Assembly (NCBI GenBank): GCA_013362295.1
Contig: JABFWJ010000329.1
Coordinates: 1-27,501 of the forward strand
Direction: 5' to 3'
Length of the DNA: 27,501 bases
Source of the DNA: Thermoleophilia bacterium
GTDB taxonomy: Bacteria > Actinomycetota > Thermoleophilia > Gaiellales > Gaiellaceae
A program made the position numbers and the translations under genes. The notes under the pieces are model-generated. The model made no database searches, had not been told where the DNA came from, and worked only from the letters and a program-made list of their open reading frames with translations. Below are positions 1 to 6,317 of this stretch, piece by piece (position 1 is the first letter of the stretch; each line of letters starts with the position of its first letter).

Positions 1-61
1 GCTGCAGAAGTTTTTTCGCCAACCGAGCCGCATAAACATCGCAATCCCGTGGGACCAGGCC
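1..61. other. left-edge stretch, no gene recognised
   Basis: No coding region is recognised here. On the minus strand a short frame beginning ATG TTT ATG near position 40 stays open to the window edge, but it is too short to judge. It lies just downstream of the decayed Cys-motif gene and could be the start of a further gene outside the window. Confidence 0.3.
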
Positions 62-291
62 CTACGCCGAGCGCGGGTCCGTCTCCTCGGCGACCTGCTC
101 GGGCTCGCCGGGGTTCTTCCTCACGACGTTCTATGCCGGGTTCTCTTCGACGACGGTTTCGATGTCTTGTCTTTCGTGGCCGGGCCTGACGAGGAACAGG
201 GCGGAATCCGCACGGATCCGCTCGTACTTCGGGATCGAAACGGCGATCGCTCGGCGCGGGTCAGATCTCGGCACTCACAGACGATGTGCAC
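62..291 (-). pseudogene. decayed tandem copy of the neighbouring Cys-motif protein
   Basis: The minus strand encodes a protein clearly related to the product of the gene just upstream (298-648), but the frame is broken. From a GTG at 291 it reads VHIVCECRDLTRAER. The similarity then continues in another frame as AIAVSIPKYERIRADSALF, then VRPGHE, and ends at a TAG at 62-64. An in-frame TAG at 131-133 falls inside the match, in NPA*NVVRK. The third cysteine of the C-x-C-x4-C motif is Arg here. The paired stretches (ICECADRTC/VCECRDLTR, LSLDEYEEVR/VSIPKYERIR, VTAPGHQ/VRPGHE) show that it is a paralogue. The N-terminal helical segment of the intact copy is absent. I infer a tandem duplicate that has decayed; a sequencing indel could explain the frameshift but not also the stop and the lost cysteine. 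Confidence 0.72.
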
Positions 292-297
292 GCGCGT

Positions 298-648
298 TCA
301 TCCATCGACCCGCCCTCGGAGCTCGTCGTACCGCTCTGCGGCGATCTCGCCGGCGACGTCGACCTTCTCCACGAGCACGAAGCCGTCGTGCGAGCCGACG
401 ACGACGCCCGCACCCGCCTCGACGGACAACGCCTGGTGGCCCGGTGCGGTGACGAAGCGGCGAGGGTGCGTGCGCACCTCTTCGTACTCGTCGAGTGAAA
501 GCCTGACGATCTCCATGCACGTTCTGTCGGCGCACTCGCAGATGAACGGCAATCGACCGGGAATCGCCATCCGCTCGGCCGCCTCCTCGATCTGCTCGTT
601 CGCGTCGCGGAACGTCGACTGGTTCTCGGCGATCCGCTCCTGAGTCAG
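298..648 (-). CDS. small C-x-C-x4-C motif protein of unknown function, probable CTG start
   Basis: Protein of about 116 residues. An N-terminal amphipathic stretch (QERIAENQSTFRDANEQIEE) is followed by FICECADRTC, with Cys at 37, 39 and 44, then LSLDEYEEVRTHPRRFV, APGHQ and a beta-rich end (GFVLVEK). I associate this architecture with a small uncharacterised family common in high-GC actinobacteria of the Thermoleophilia type; the cysteines suggest a metal site. The first ATG in frame, at 570, would remove the N-terminal helix. The frame is open back to a TAA at 670-672 with no ATG, GTG or TTG. CTG at 646-648 gives a family-like start; ATC at 661-663 is the alternative. The gene follows aidB by a few bases on the same strand and was probably cotranscribed with it. 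Its decayed copy lies directly downstream. Function unknown. Confidence 0.7.
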   Translation of the reverse strand: MTQERIAENQSTFRDANEQIEEAAERMAIPGRLPFICECADRTCMEIVRLSLDEYEEVRTHPRRFVTAPGHQALSVEAGAGVVVGSHDGFVLVEKVDVAGEIAAERYDELRGRVDG

Positions 649-672
649 GTCTTGAGAGTCGATGGGCGGTTA

Positions 673-2169
673 TCACCGCGGGCGAGATGTTGAATCTTCC
701 GCTTGCGGTCTCGGCCGGTGCCGCTCGACGATCGCCGCGAGCGGCAGGCCCGCCCGCAGCGTGCCGAGCGCGCCGAAGGGTTCGCGTGCGCGGAATGCCT
801 CCGCGACGGCCGGGTCGCCGTGCCGGTCGAGCAGGCTCGCCTGCAGCGCGACAGCCATCGTCTCGACGAGCCGGCGCGCGCCTTCCTCGTCGGCGCCGGC
901 GAGCGCCCTTTCGACGCGACGGCGATCGGGCTCCTCCAGCTCGGCGAGGAAGCACTCGGCGGCGTCTGGTTCGCGGCGCAGCGCGCGCAGCACGTCGAGA
1001 CACTGCACGTTCGAGCTCCCTTCCCAGATCGAGTTGAGCGGGCTCTCGCGGTAGAGGCGCGGCAGCACGCTGTCCGTCTCGACGTACCCGTTCCCGCCGA
1101 TGCACTCGAGTGCTTCGCCGGCGACCGCGGCCGTCCGCTTGCAGACCCAGTACTTGAGCACGGCAGTCGCGACGCGGCGCAGCTCGTCGCCCTCGTCGAA
1201 TGCACGCGCGAGCCGGAAGGCACTGAGCGTCGCGGCCTCAGACTCGACGCAAAGATCCGCGAGCACGTTCCGCATCAGCGGCTGCTCGGCGAGCAGCTTC
1301 CCGAACGCGGCGCGGTGCGCGCAGTGATGTGTCGCCTGCGCCACGGCCTCGCGCATCAATGCGGCCGATCCGACGACGCAGTCGAGCCGCGTGTTCACGA
1401 CCATCTCGATAATCGTCGCGACGCCTCTACCCTCTTCGCCGACGAGGCTGCCGCGCGCGCCGTCGAGCGTGATCTCGCTCGACGCGTTCGCGCGGTGGCC
1501 CAGCGTGTTCTTGAGCCGCTCGATGACGATCCCGTCGGACGCGCGCGGGACGAGGTAGCACGAAAGTCCGCCGGGAGCCTGCGCGAGGATCAGGAACGCA
1601 TCGGACATCGGCGCGGAGCAGAACCACTTGTGGCCGTGGAGCGTCGCCTCCCGGCCGCCGGCGGGCCGTGCCTCCGTCTCGTTCGCACGCACGTCGGAGC
1701 CGCCCTGCCGCTCTGTCATGCCCATGCCGATGAAAGCCTGGCCCGCGAGGACGCGCGGCTCCCACTCGGCGGCGAGCGCAGGCTCGACGCGCAGCGTCGG
1801 CACGGCAGCGTGCGTCATCGACAGGGGGCAGCCGACTCCCGCCTCGACCTGCGTCAGCGCAAAGAACTTCGCGGCACGCGCGACGTGGGATCCGGGACGC
1901 TGCAGCCCCGCGCGGACGCCGAGCGCGAGCAACGAGTCCCACGCGGGGTGGAACTCGACATGATCGTGGCCGTGCAGGACGGGCGGGTGTTCGTTCGCCA
2001 GACGACCCCACTCGAGCGGCGCTCCGCCGAGCTCGGCTCCGAAGGCGAGCAGCTCGTCCTCCGCCCACGCGGCGCCTTCACGCCGCAGCGACTCGAGCAG
2101 CGGTGCGTTGCCGGCGACGAGGTTGTAGTCGCGGAGCGGCGGCGGCTGGTTGGTCGTCGCGACGGCGAT
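673..2169 (-). CDS. aidB: AidB-type acyl-CoA dehydrogenase, start codon non-standard or unresolved
   Basis: Flavin-dependent acyl-CoA dehydrogenase of the AidB / isovaleryl-CoA dehydrogenase branch, about 498 residues. The N-terminus carries the AidB hallmark NQPPPLRDYNL. The middle has the flavin and substrate region (GMGMTERQGGSDV, HGHKWFCSAP). The C-terminal half has RESPLNSIWEGSSNVQCLD, whose WEG glutamate is the usual catalytic base position. AidB proteins bind FAD and DNA and are linked to the alkylation response, though family members may simply oxidise acyl-CoAs. The frame is intact from the TAG that ends the upstream gene (2179-2181), but the first ATG/GTG/TTG is a TTG at 1932, after about 80 residues of conserved protein. 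The true start must lie in 2150-2178; ATC at 2167-2169 and ACG at 2155-2157 are the only near-cognates. Same strand as the secreted protein upstream and the Cys-motif gene downstream. Confidence 0.87.
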   Translation of the reverse strand: MAVATTNQPPPLRDYNLVAGNAPLLESLRREGAAWAEDELLAFGAELGGAPLEWGRLANEHPPVLHGHDHVEFHPAWDSLLALGVRAGLQRPGSHVARAAKFFALTQVEAGVGCPLSMTHAAVPTLRVEPALAAEWEPRVLAGQAFIGMGMTERQGGSDVRANETEARPAGGREATLHGHKWFCSAPMSDAFLILAQAPGGLSCYLVPRASDGIVIERLKNTLGHRANASSEITLDGARGSLVGEEGRGVATIIEMVVNTRLDCVVGSAALMREAVAQATHHCAHRAAFGKLLAEQPLMRNVLADLCVESEAATLSAFRLARAFDEGDELRRVATAVLKYWVCKRTAAVAGEALECIGGNGYVETDSVLPRLYRESPLNSIWEGSSNVQCLDVLRALRREPDAAECFLAELEEPDRRRVERALAGADEEGARRLVETMAVALQASLLDRHGDPAVAEAFRAREPFGALGTLRAGLPLAAIVERHRPRPQAEDSTSRPR

Positions 2170-2178
2170 CGCTCGAGC

Positions 2179-3141
2179 CTACGGGCCGGCGTTCTCTGCC
2201 TTGCACTTGCGGTCGTCGGTCATCGTCGCGTCCCAGAGACGCTGCGCCTTCTCCTGGGCCTCGGCCTGCTCGGCGGCGCCGCGCCAGGTCTCGAGCCCGG
2301 GGATCTCGACCTGGATCACGGGCGTCACCCCCGGGCCCATGATCGTGAAGCGGTACGAATCGCCGGGGGCGGCCGGCCGCGTCGCGGTCGACGGGTACCC
2401 GGGGAACGGCTTCTGCGGGACGAACGAATGACAGAAGGTGCCGGTCGGGTTGTGCGTCAGGATCCCCGACTCGCGCCAGTAGCCCGAGCCGTAGACCGAG
2501 TTGTGCGTGTCGATGTAGACGTTGCGCTCATAGCGGCCGAGCGGGTTGCCCTCGGCCGTCGACTTGAACCCGAACACGGGCTTGTCCCGGTACAGGAATT
2601 GCCCGAAGACGCCGATCGCCGAGTGCCCGTACGTCCAGTGCACGCCGACGCTCAGGCCGGGCAGGTCGCCGGTCCAGTGCGAGACGTGCAGCTCCGCCGC
2701 GACCTGCGCGGGCCGCCACGGCTTGAAGCCGAGCAGCGGCAGGTTGCGCTGCCAGCTCTGCAGCGCCCAGTAGCTTCCGTCCGGCGCTTTGCAGGCCGCG
2801 ACGACCATCGCGAGCGTCGGGCCGTCGTAGCTGCTGCACGCGTCGCGGAACGTCTTCCAGTAGTTGCCGTTGTGGTACTTGCGGAAGCCGCCCGCGTAGT
2901 CGTACTTGAACCGCACCTGAGACGTGCCCTGCGTCGGCACGTTCGCGTTGACCGCGCCCCACACGAGCACGTGGCGCGGCTTGCCGGTCGGCATCGTGTA
3001 CGTGACCATCGCCTCGCCCTTCTTGTTCACGATCAGCGAGGGCGCCTTCACGCCGACGTTCGACAGCGGCTCCGACCCCGTCGCCGGCCTCGCCGCAACT
3101 AGCATCGCGAGGATGGCGAGGACGATTGCAGCCGCGCTCAC
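2179..3141 (-). CDS. secreted protein of unknown function
   Basis: From the GTG at 3141 the product is 320 residues. It begins with a hydrophobic segment (VSAAAIVLAILAMLVAARP) ending in an ATGSEP-like cleavage region, so export is likely. The mature part is rich in Trp, Tyr and Gly, with short stretches such as HVLVWGAVNANVP, SSYDGPTLAMVV, LQSWQRNLPLLG and HWTGDLPGLSVGVHWTYGH, and Cys pairs that could form disulfides. I do not recognise a named domain. The start is uncertain: the GTG form lacks basic residues before the hydrophobic core, and an upstream TTG (about 3207) would supply them, but both lie inside the divergent dapA-like gene. With GTG the two divergent genes overlap by 29 bases. 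It shares its stop codon region with the start of aidB, which suggests cotranscription. Confidence 0.68.
   Translation of the reverse strand: MSAAAIVLAILAMLVAARPATGSEPLSNVGVKAPSLIVNKKGEAMVTYTMPTGKPRHVLVWGAVNANVPTQGTSQVRFKYDYAGGFRKYHNGNYWKTFRDACSSYDGPTLAMVVAACKAPDGSYWALQSWQRNLPLLGFKPWRPAQVAAELHVSHWTGDLPGLSVGVHWTYGHSAIGVFGQFLYRDKPVFGFKSTAEGNPLGRYERNVYIDTHNSVYGSGYWRESGILTHNPTGTFCHSFVPQKPFPGYPSTATRPAAPGDSYRFTIMGPGVTPVIQVEIPGLETWRGAAEQAEAQEKAQRLWDATMTDDRKCKAENAGP
3100..3105 (+). promoter_or_regulatory. -10 box for a leaderless dapA-like transcript
   Basis: TAGCAT lies seven bases before the ATG at 3113, so transcription would begin at or next to the start codon. The same spacing recurs before several other genes in this window. 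It lies inside the 5' part of the divergent secreted-protein gene. Confidence 0.5.
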
Positions 3142-3931
3142 TCCGCTTCGCGACGGCGGTGCGCACCTCGACGAAGATGCGTTCGAGCCGTACCTGATGT
3201 TTCTCAAGGAGGCAGGGATCGACGGGATCCTATCCCTCGGAACGACGGGCGAGGGCATCCTCCTCACGCTCGCAGAGCGCAAGCGCGCCATCTCGACCGC
3301 GGTCAACGGCCCGCTGCCGGTGCTCGCGCATTGCGGCGCCCAGTCGACGGCGGACACTGCGGCCCTCGCGGCTCATGCCGCGGAGGCCGGCGCCCAGGCG
3401 GTCGCGGTGATCGCGCCGCCGTACTTCCTGCTCGACGACGACGCGCTCCTTGCGCACTTCGTCGCGGCCGCGAACGCGTGCGCGCCGCTGCCCTTCTACG
3501 TCTACGAGCTTGCCGCCGCGTCGGGCTACGCGATCCCGGTCTCCGTCGTCGAGCGCCTGCGCGAGGCCGTCGACAACGTCGCGGGGATGAAGGTGAGCGA
3601 CGCGCCCCTCGCCCAGGTCGCGCCGTATCTGCTCGAGGGCCTCGACGTGTTCGTCGGCGCGGAGTCGCTGATCGGCGAGAGCCTCGCCGCAGGCGCGGCG
3701 GGTGCGGTCTCCGGGCTCGCGTCCGCCTTCCCGGAGGTGGTGATCGAGGCCGTCCGGAGCGGCGACTCGACGGCGGCGGGGGCGCTCCGGAACGTCGTCG
3801 AGCGCTTTCCGCGCCACGCGGCTCTGAAGGCAGTGGCCCGCTCGCGCGGGGTCCCGCTGCGCGAGGACGTGCGGGCGCCGCTGCGCGGGCTGACAGACGG
3901 CGAGCGCACCGCGTTGCTGGCGGCGGTCTAG
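3113..3931 (+). CDS. dihydrodipicolinate synthase / N-acetylneuraminate lyase family protein
   Basis: 272-residue (beta/alpha)8-barrel class I aldolase-type enzyme of the DapA superfamily. It opens with IAAALTPLRDGG, the usual first strand, and has the LGTTGEG pyruvate-carboxylate-binding motif near residues 42-48. Tyr is present near 131 (FYVYEL), and the Schiff-base lysine is Lys160 in GMKVSD. Length is close to the family norm of about 290, slightly short. Members condense or cleave pyruvate with an aldehyde. The family includes many non-DapA enzymes, and no lysine genes are nearby, so I do not assign dapA. The ATG at 3113 fits both the barrel start and the TAGCAT box seven bases upstream. 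Its TAG stop shares a CTAG palindrome with the stop of the opposite gene. Confidence 0.85.
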   Translation: MARTIAAALTPLRDGGAHLDEDAFEPYLMFLKEAGIDGILSLGTTGEGILLTLAERKRAISTAVNGPLPVLAHCGAQSTADTAALAAHAAEAGAQAVAVIAPPYFLLDDDALLAHFVAAANACAPLPFYVYELAAASGYAIPVSVVERLREAVDNVAGMKVSDAPLAQVAPYLLEGLDVFVGAESLIGESLAAGAAGAVSGLASAFPEVVIEAVRSGDSTAAGALRNVVERFPRHAALKAVARSRGVPLREDVRAPLRGLTDGERTALLAAV

Positions 3932-4149
3932 GCCCCGAGGTCGTCGATCGCCTTGCGCGCTTGCGCGTGCACGTCGGCGCGGCGCTCGTCGACCGTCGGC
4001 GGCAGCTGCTCGGCCTCCTGGGCCTTCGCCTGTGCGAGCTTCGCGCGCAGGTCGTCCGCGGGCGACGGCGCGGGCCGGGCCTGCGCCCGCCGCCTCAGGA
4101 GCGCCCTCAGCCCCAGGCCGCCGGCCAGGAGGGCGAGCAGGCGCTTCAT
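3928..4149 (-). CDS. small protein with N-terminal membrane segment
   Basis: 73 residues. A hydrophobic segment after MKR (LLALLAGGLGLRALL) is followed by RRRAQARP and then a charged, Ala/Lys/Glu/Gln-rich helical part (DDLRAKLAQAKAQEAEQ). It is probably a small membrane-anchored protein facing the cytoplasm, by the positive-inside rule. I do not recognise a family with an assigned function. The ATG at 4147-4149 has a TAGCAT box seven bases upstream, supporting the start. Its stop overlaps that of the convergent dapA-like gene by four bases (CTAG). Divergent from rpsF. Confidence 0.6.
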   Translation of the reverse strand: MKRLLALLAGGLGLRALLRRRAQARPAPSPADDLRAKLAQAKAQEAEQLPPTVDERRADVHAQARKAIDDLGA

Positions 4150-4156
4150 GGGGCCG

Positions 4157-4166
4157 ATGCTACACT
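4157..4166. promoter_or_regulatory. overlapping divergent -10 boxes (small membrane gene / rpsF operon)
   Basis: On the minus strand TAGCAT (4162-4157) sits seven bases before the ATG of the small membrane protein. On the plus strand TACACT (4161-4166) is a good -10 for the rpsF operon and would give a leader of about 87 bases before the TTG start. The two boxes share two bases, so polymerase could occupy only one at a time. Confidence 0.5.
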
Positions 4167-4259
4167 GCCGCCGCTTCTCGTCCCGCCCGTCGCGCCGTCT
4201 TCCCGAAGCGGCGTCCAGGAGGCGGGGCCGATTCAGTCCATGGGAAGGAGCATTCGGGT

Positions 4260-4652
4260 TTGAACGAGTACGAGATCATGCTGCTGCTGGACCCCGAGCT
4301 CGCCGAGGAGCGGGCGAACGAGATCATCCAGCGCATTCGCGACTCCGTCGACGGGGCGAAGGGGACCTGGGAGGGCCACGAGCCCTGGGGCCGCCGGCGT
4401 CTCGCCTACGAGATCGACCACAAGGGCGAGGCGATCTATCACCTCCTCCTCTTCACCGCGCCGCCCGAGACGCTGGCCGAGATCACGCGCGTCCTCAAGA
4501 TCACCGACGGCGTGGTGCGCCACGGCGCGTACCGGCGCGTCAAGGGCTCGACCCACACGAAGGCGCCGGCGCAGGCTCCGGTCCCGGCGGCGGCCCCGGC
4601 CGGCGACGACACCTCCCGGCGGGCCGATGACACCGACGGGACCGCGGAGTAG
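4260..4652 (+). CDS. rpsF: 30S ribosomal protein bS6
   Basis: 130-residue ribosomal protein S6. It begins NEYEIMLLLDPELAEE, the typical first strand and helix, with WGRRRLAYEIDHKGEAIYHLLLF in the middle, the conserved strand that packs against S18, and a VVRHGAYR strand later. S6 binds 16S rRNA as a heterodimer with S18, whose gene (rpsR) lies two genes downstream. The TTG start at 4260 is chosen because the family begins here and GGAAGGAG lies eight bases upstream. The C-terminus carries an unstructured Ala/Pro/Asp tail of about 35 residues (APAQAPVPAAAPAGDD), which makes the protein longer than the usual ~100. First gene of the rpsF-ssb-rpsR-rplI set. Confidence 0.96.
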   Translation: MNEYEIMLLLDPELAEERANEIIQRIRDSVDGAKGTWEGHEPWGRRRLAYEIDHKGEAIYHLLLFTAPPETLAEITRVLKITDGVVRHGAYRRVKGSTHTKAPAQAPVPAAAPAGDDTSRRADDTDGTAE

Positions 4653-4683
4653 CCTGGATCGACCCGTAGGAGAGGAGCGAGAA

Positions 4684-5121
4684 ATGGCAGCCAACATCAA
4701 CCGCGTCGTGCTCGTCGGCAACCTGACCCGCGATCCCGAGCTGCGCCACACGCCGTCCGGCATGGCGGTCTGCAGCCTGCGCATCGCGGTCAACACGCGC
4801 CGCAAGGACAGCGCGACCGGCCAGTGGACCGAGAAGCCGAACTACTTCGACATCACCGTCTGGGGCAACCAGGGCGAGAGCTGCGCGCAGTACCTCGCGA
4901 AGGGCCGGCCCGTCGCGGTCGACGGGCGCCTGGAGTGGCGCGAATGGGACGCGCAGGACGGCACGAAGCGCCAGGCGGTCGAGATCATCGCCGACTCCGT
5001 GCAGTTCCTCGGCAGCCGCGGCGACGGCGACTTCGGCGGCGGCAACCAGTTCGTCCCCGCGGGGGCGGCGGCCGGCTCCGACGCCGACTTCCAGGGCTCC
5101 GACGACGACATCCCGTTCTAA
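4684..5121 (+). CDS. ssb: single-stranded DNA-binding protein
   Basis: 145-residue SSB with an N-terminal OB fold (INRVVLVGNLTRDPELRHTP, IAVNTRRKD, YFDITVWGN, AQYLAKGRPVAVDGRL) covering about residues 4-105. A short Gly-rich linker follows, then the acidic tip DDDIPF that recruits replication and repair proteins. It protects ssDNA at the fork, and its gene lies close to dnaB. The linker is unusually short (about 35 residues) for an actinobacterial SSB. ATG at 4684 is preceded by a purine-rich AGGAGAGGAG site. It lies 31 bases after rpsF, clearly in the same operon. Confidence 0.97.
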   Translation: MAANINRVVLVGNLTRDPELRHTPSGMAVCSLRIAVNTRRKDSATGQWTEKPNYFDITVWGNQGESCAQYLAKGRPVAVDGRLEWREWDAQDGTKRQAVEIIADSVQFLGSRGDGDFGGGNQFVPAGAAAGSDADFQGSDDDIPF

Positions 5122-5132
5122 GGAGAGACGCT

Positions 5133-5408
5133 TTGGCAGCACCGAAATCGGATCGCAAGGAAGGAGGGAGCAGGAAGCGCAGCGCCCCCAGCGGGCCTGG
5201 GCGCCGGAAGTCCTGCTTCTTCTGCAAGTCCAAGGTCGACGAGGTCGACTACAAGAACGTGAACGAGCTCCGGCGCTACGTCTCGGAGAAGGGCAAGATC
5301 CGCTCCCGCCGCATCAGCGGCGCGTGTCGGCGCCACCAGCGCCAGGTCGCCGTCGCCGTGAAGCGCGCGCGCGAGATCGCACTGCTCCCGTACATCGGAG
5401 AGAAGTAG
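5133..5408 (+). CDS. rpsR: 30S ribosomal protein bS18, zinc-motif form
   Basis: 91-residue ribosomal protein S18. The core reads CFFCKSKVDEVDYKNV, then LRRYVSEKGKIRSRRISG, ACRRHQRQVAVAVKRAREI and ALLPY, all family hallmarks. The CxxC pair plus the later Cys and His in GACRRHQ form the four-ligand set of the zinc-binding (C+) S18 type, rather than the cysteine-free type that many actinobacteria carry as a second copy. An N-terminal basic extension (KSDRKEGGSRKR) precedes the core. The TTG start at 5133 is supported by AAGGAGAGA seven bases upstream. It begins 11 bases after ssb. Confidence 0.96.
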   Translation: MAAPKSDRKEGGSRKRSAPSGPGRRKSCFFCKSKVDEVDYKNVNELRRYVSEKGKIRSRRISGACRRHQRQVAVAVKRAREIALLPYIGEK

Positions 5409-5419
5409 GCGGCGTGGCC

Positions 5420-6082
5420 ATGGAAGTGATCCTCAAGGAGGACGTCGACCACCTCGGCCTGCGCGGTGAGGTCGTCAACGTCGCCCGCGGCTACGCACGC
5501 AACTTCCTTCTCCCGCGCGGTCTCGCCGAGGCGGCGACGCCGGCGCTCGTGAAGGAGATCGAGAAGCGTGAGGCGCAGCGGGCGCGGCACGAGGCGAAGT
5601 CGGTCGACGAGGCACGCGCGATCGCAACCCGGCTCGAGAAGCTCGAGCTTCGCTTCGACGTGAACGCCGGCCCGACCGGGGCGCTCTTCGGCTCGGTCAC
5701 CGCCACGAACGTCGCCGACCGGCTGTGGGAGCGCGAGAAGATCCGCGTCGACCGCAGAAAGCTCGACATGGAGACGATCAAGCGGATCGGCCGCTATCGC
5801 GTCCCCTTCGAGGTCTTCACCGACGTCGTGGCCGAGCTCAGAGTCGTCGTCGCGCCCGAGGGCCAGGAGCTGCCGCCCGAGGAGGAGCTCGCCGAGCTCG
5901 AGGAGCGCGAGCGCGCCGAGGCGGAGGCAGCTGCTGCGGCCGCCGCGGCCGAGCACGAGGCGGCCGAGGCCGCAGCGGAGGCGGTCATCGAGGCCGAGGA
6001 AGAGGACGAGGCTCCCGCCGACACAGAGCCCGCAGCTGCCGCGGAGGCTCCCGCCGGCGAGCCGGCGGACGAGACGGCGTAG
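5420..6082 (+). CDS. rplI: 50S ribosomal protein bL9 with long acidic tail
   Basis: 220-residue L9, against about 150 for the family. Residues 1-50 are the N-terminal rRNA-binding domain (MEVILKEDVDHLGLRGEVV, GYARNFLLPRGLA). A connecting helix rich in Glu, Arg and Ala follows, then the C-terminal domain (GPTGALFGSVTATNVADRL, IKRIGRYRVPFEVF), ending near residue 150. The remaining ~70 residues are an Ala/Glu tail (for example AEAEAAAAAAAAEHEAAEAA) with no similarity to the ribosomal fold. ATG at 5420 matches the usual N-terminus; a GTG two codons upstream is possible. It lies 11 bases after rpsR, the last gene before the DnaA-box-like region. Confidence 0.95.
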   Translation: MEVILKEDVDHLGLRGEVVNVARGYARNFLLPRGLAEAATPALVKEIEKREAQRARHEAKSVDEARAIATRLEKLELRFDVNAGPTGALFGSVTATNVADRLWEREKIRVDRRKLDMETIKRIGRYRVPFEVFTDVVAELRVVVAPEGQELPPEEELAELEERERAEAEAAAAAAAAEHEAAEAAAEAVIEAEEEDEAPADTEPAAAAEAPAGEPADETA

Positions 6083-6085
6083 CGC

Positions 6086-6120
6086 GTCGTCCACAGGCTC
6101 TCCACGGACCTGTGGACGAC
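6086..6120 (+). repeat. 12-bp perfect inverted repeat after rplI
   Basis: GTCGTCCACAGG (6086-6097) and CCTGTGGACGAC (6109-6120) form a perfect inverted repeat around an 11-base loop, four bases after the rplI stop. It could fold as an RNA hairpin that ends the rplI transcript, but no T-run follows. Each arm also holds a DnaA-box-like TCGTCCACA, so it may instead be a paired protein-binding site. Confidence 0.6.
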
Positions 6121-6276
6121 TGTCCCCGGCGTTTTCCACAGGCGTTGCACAGCTGTGGATTTGGCCCGGAAGTTCTCGCAAAGACCGTCCGTTTCGTCCA
6201 CTGTCGCGAGACGAACGTGTGTTCTATAATGCCTGCGTAGAGGGCATCTCTCTCACGCTCTCGGAACCTGTCCACA
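6087..6276. promoter_or_regulatory. cluster of DnaA-box-like sites upstream of dnaB
   Basis: Five sites resemble the DnaA box (TTATCCACA, or TTGTCCACA in high-GC actinobacteria). They are TCGTCCACA at 6087-6095 and its reverse complement at 6111-6119, TTTTCCACA at 6132-6140, the reverse complement of AAATCCACA at 6154-6162, and CTGTCCACA at 6268-6276. Three or four match one consensus at eight of nine positions. They fill the rplI-dnaB gap. They may mark DnaA-dependent control of dnaB, a DnaA-titrating locus, or part of an origin; the sequence alone does not decide. Confidence 0.5.
6225..6230 (+). promoter_or_regulatory. -10 box TATAAT upstream of dnaB
   Basis: A perfect TATAAT in otherwise GC-rich DNA, about 90 bases before the chosen dnaB start. 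I see no convincing -35 at the usual distance. A transcript from about 6237 would carry a leader containing the last DnaA-box-like site. Confidence 0.5.
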
Positions 6277-6317
6277 CCCTTTCGCCCGCGATGAAACCCC
6301 GGTCTACTACGGAGCGC

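Noticed and set aside
275..1105. 276-codon minus-strand frame beside aidB
   Set aside because: It overlaps both the Cys-motif gene and aidB in a different frame, and its translation is Arg-rich with no motif.
703..3102. 799-codon open frame on the plus strand
   Set aside because: It is antisense to aidB and the secreted-protein gene, its translation is Arg/Ala-rich low complexity, and no family is recognisable. It is a shadow caused by high GC.
6086..6120. Standard rho-independent terminator after rplI
   Set aside because: The stem is strong but no T-run follows, and the arms coincide with DnaA-box-like sequence, so I list it only as an inverted repeat.
6219..6317. Upstream extension of dnaB starting at GTG 6219
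   Set aside because: The TATAAT promoter box would lie inside the extension, and the extra residues have no resemblance to DnaB N-termini.
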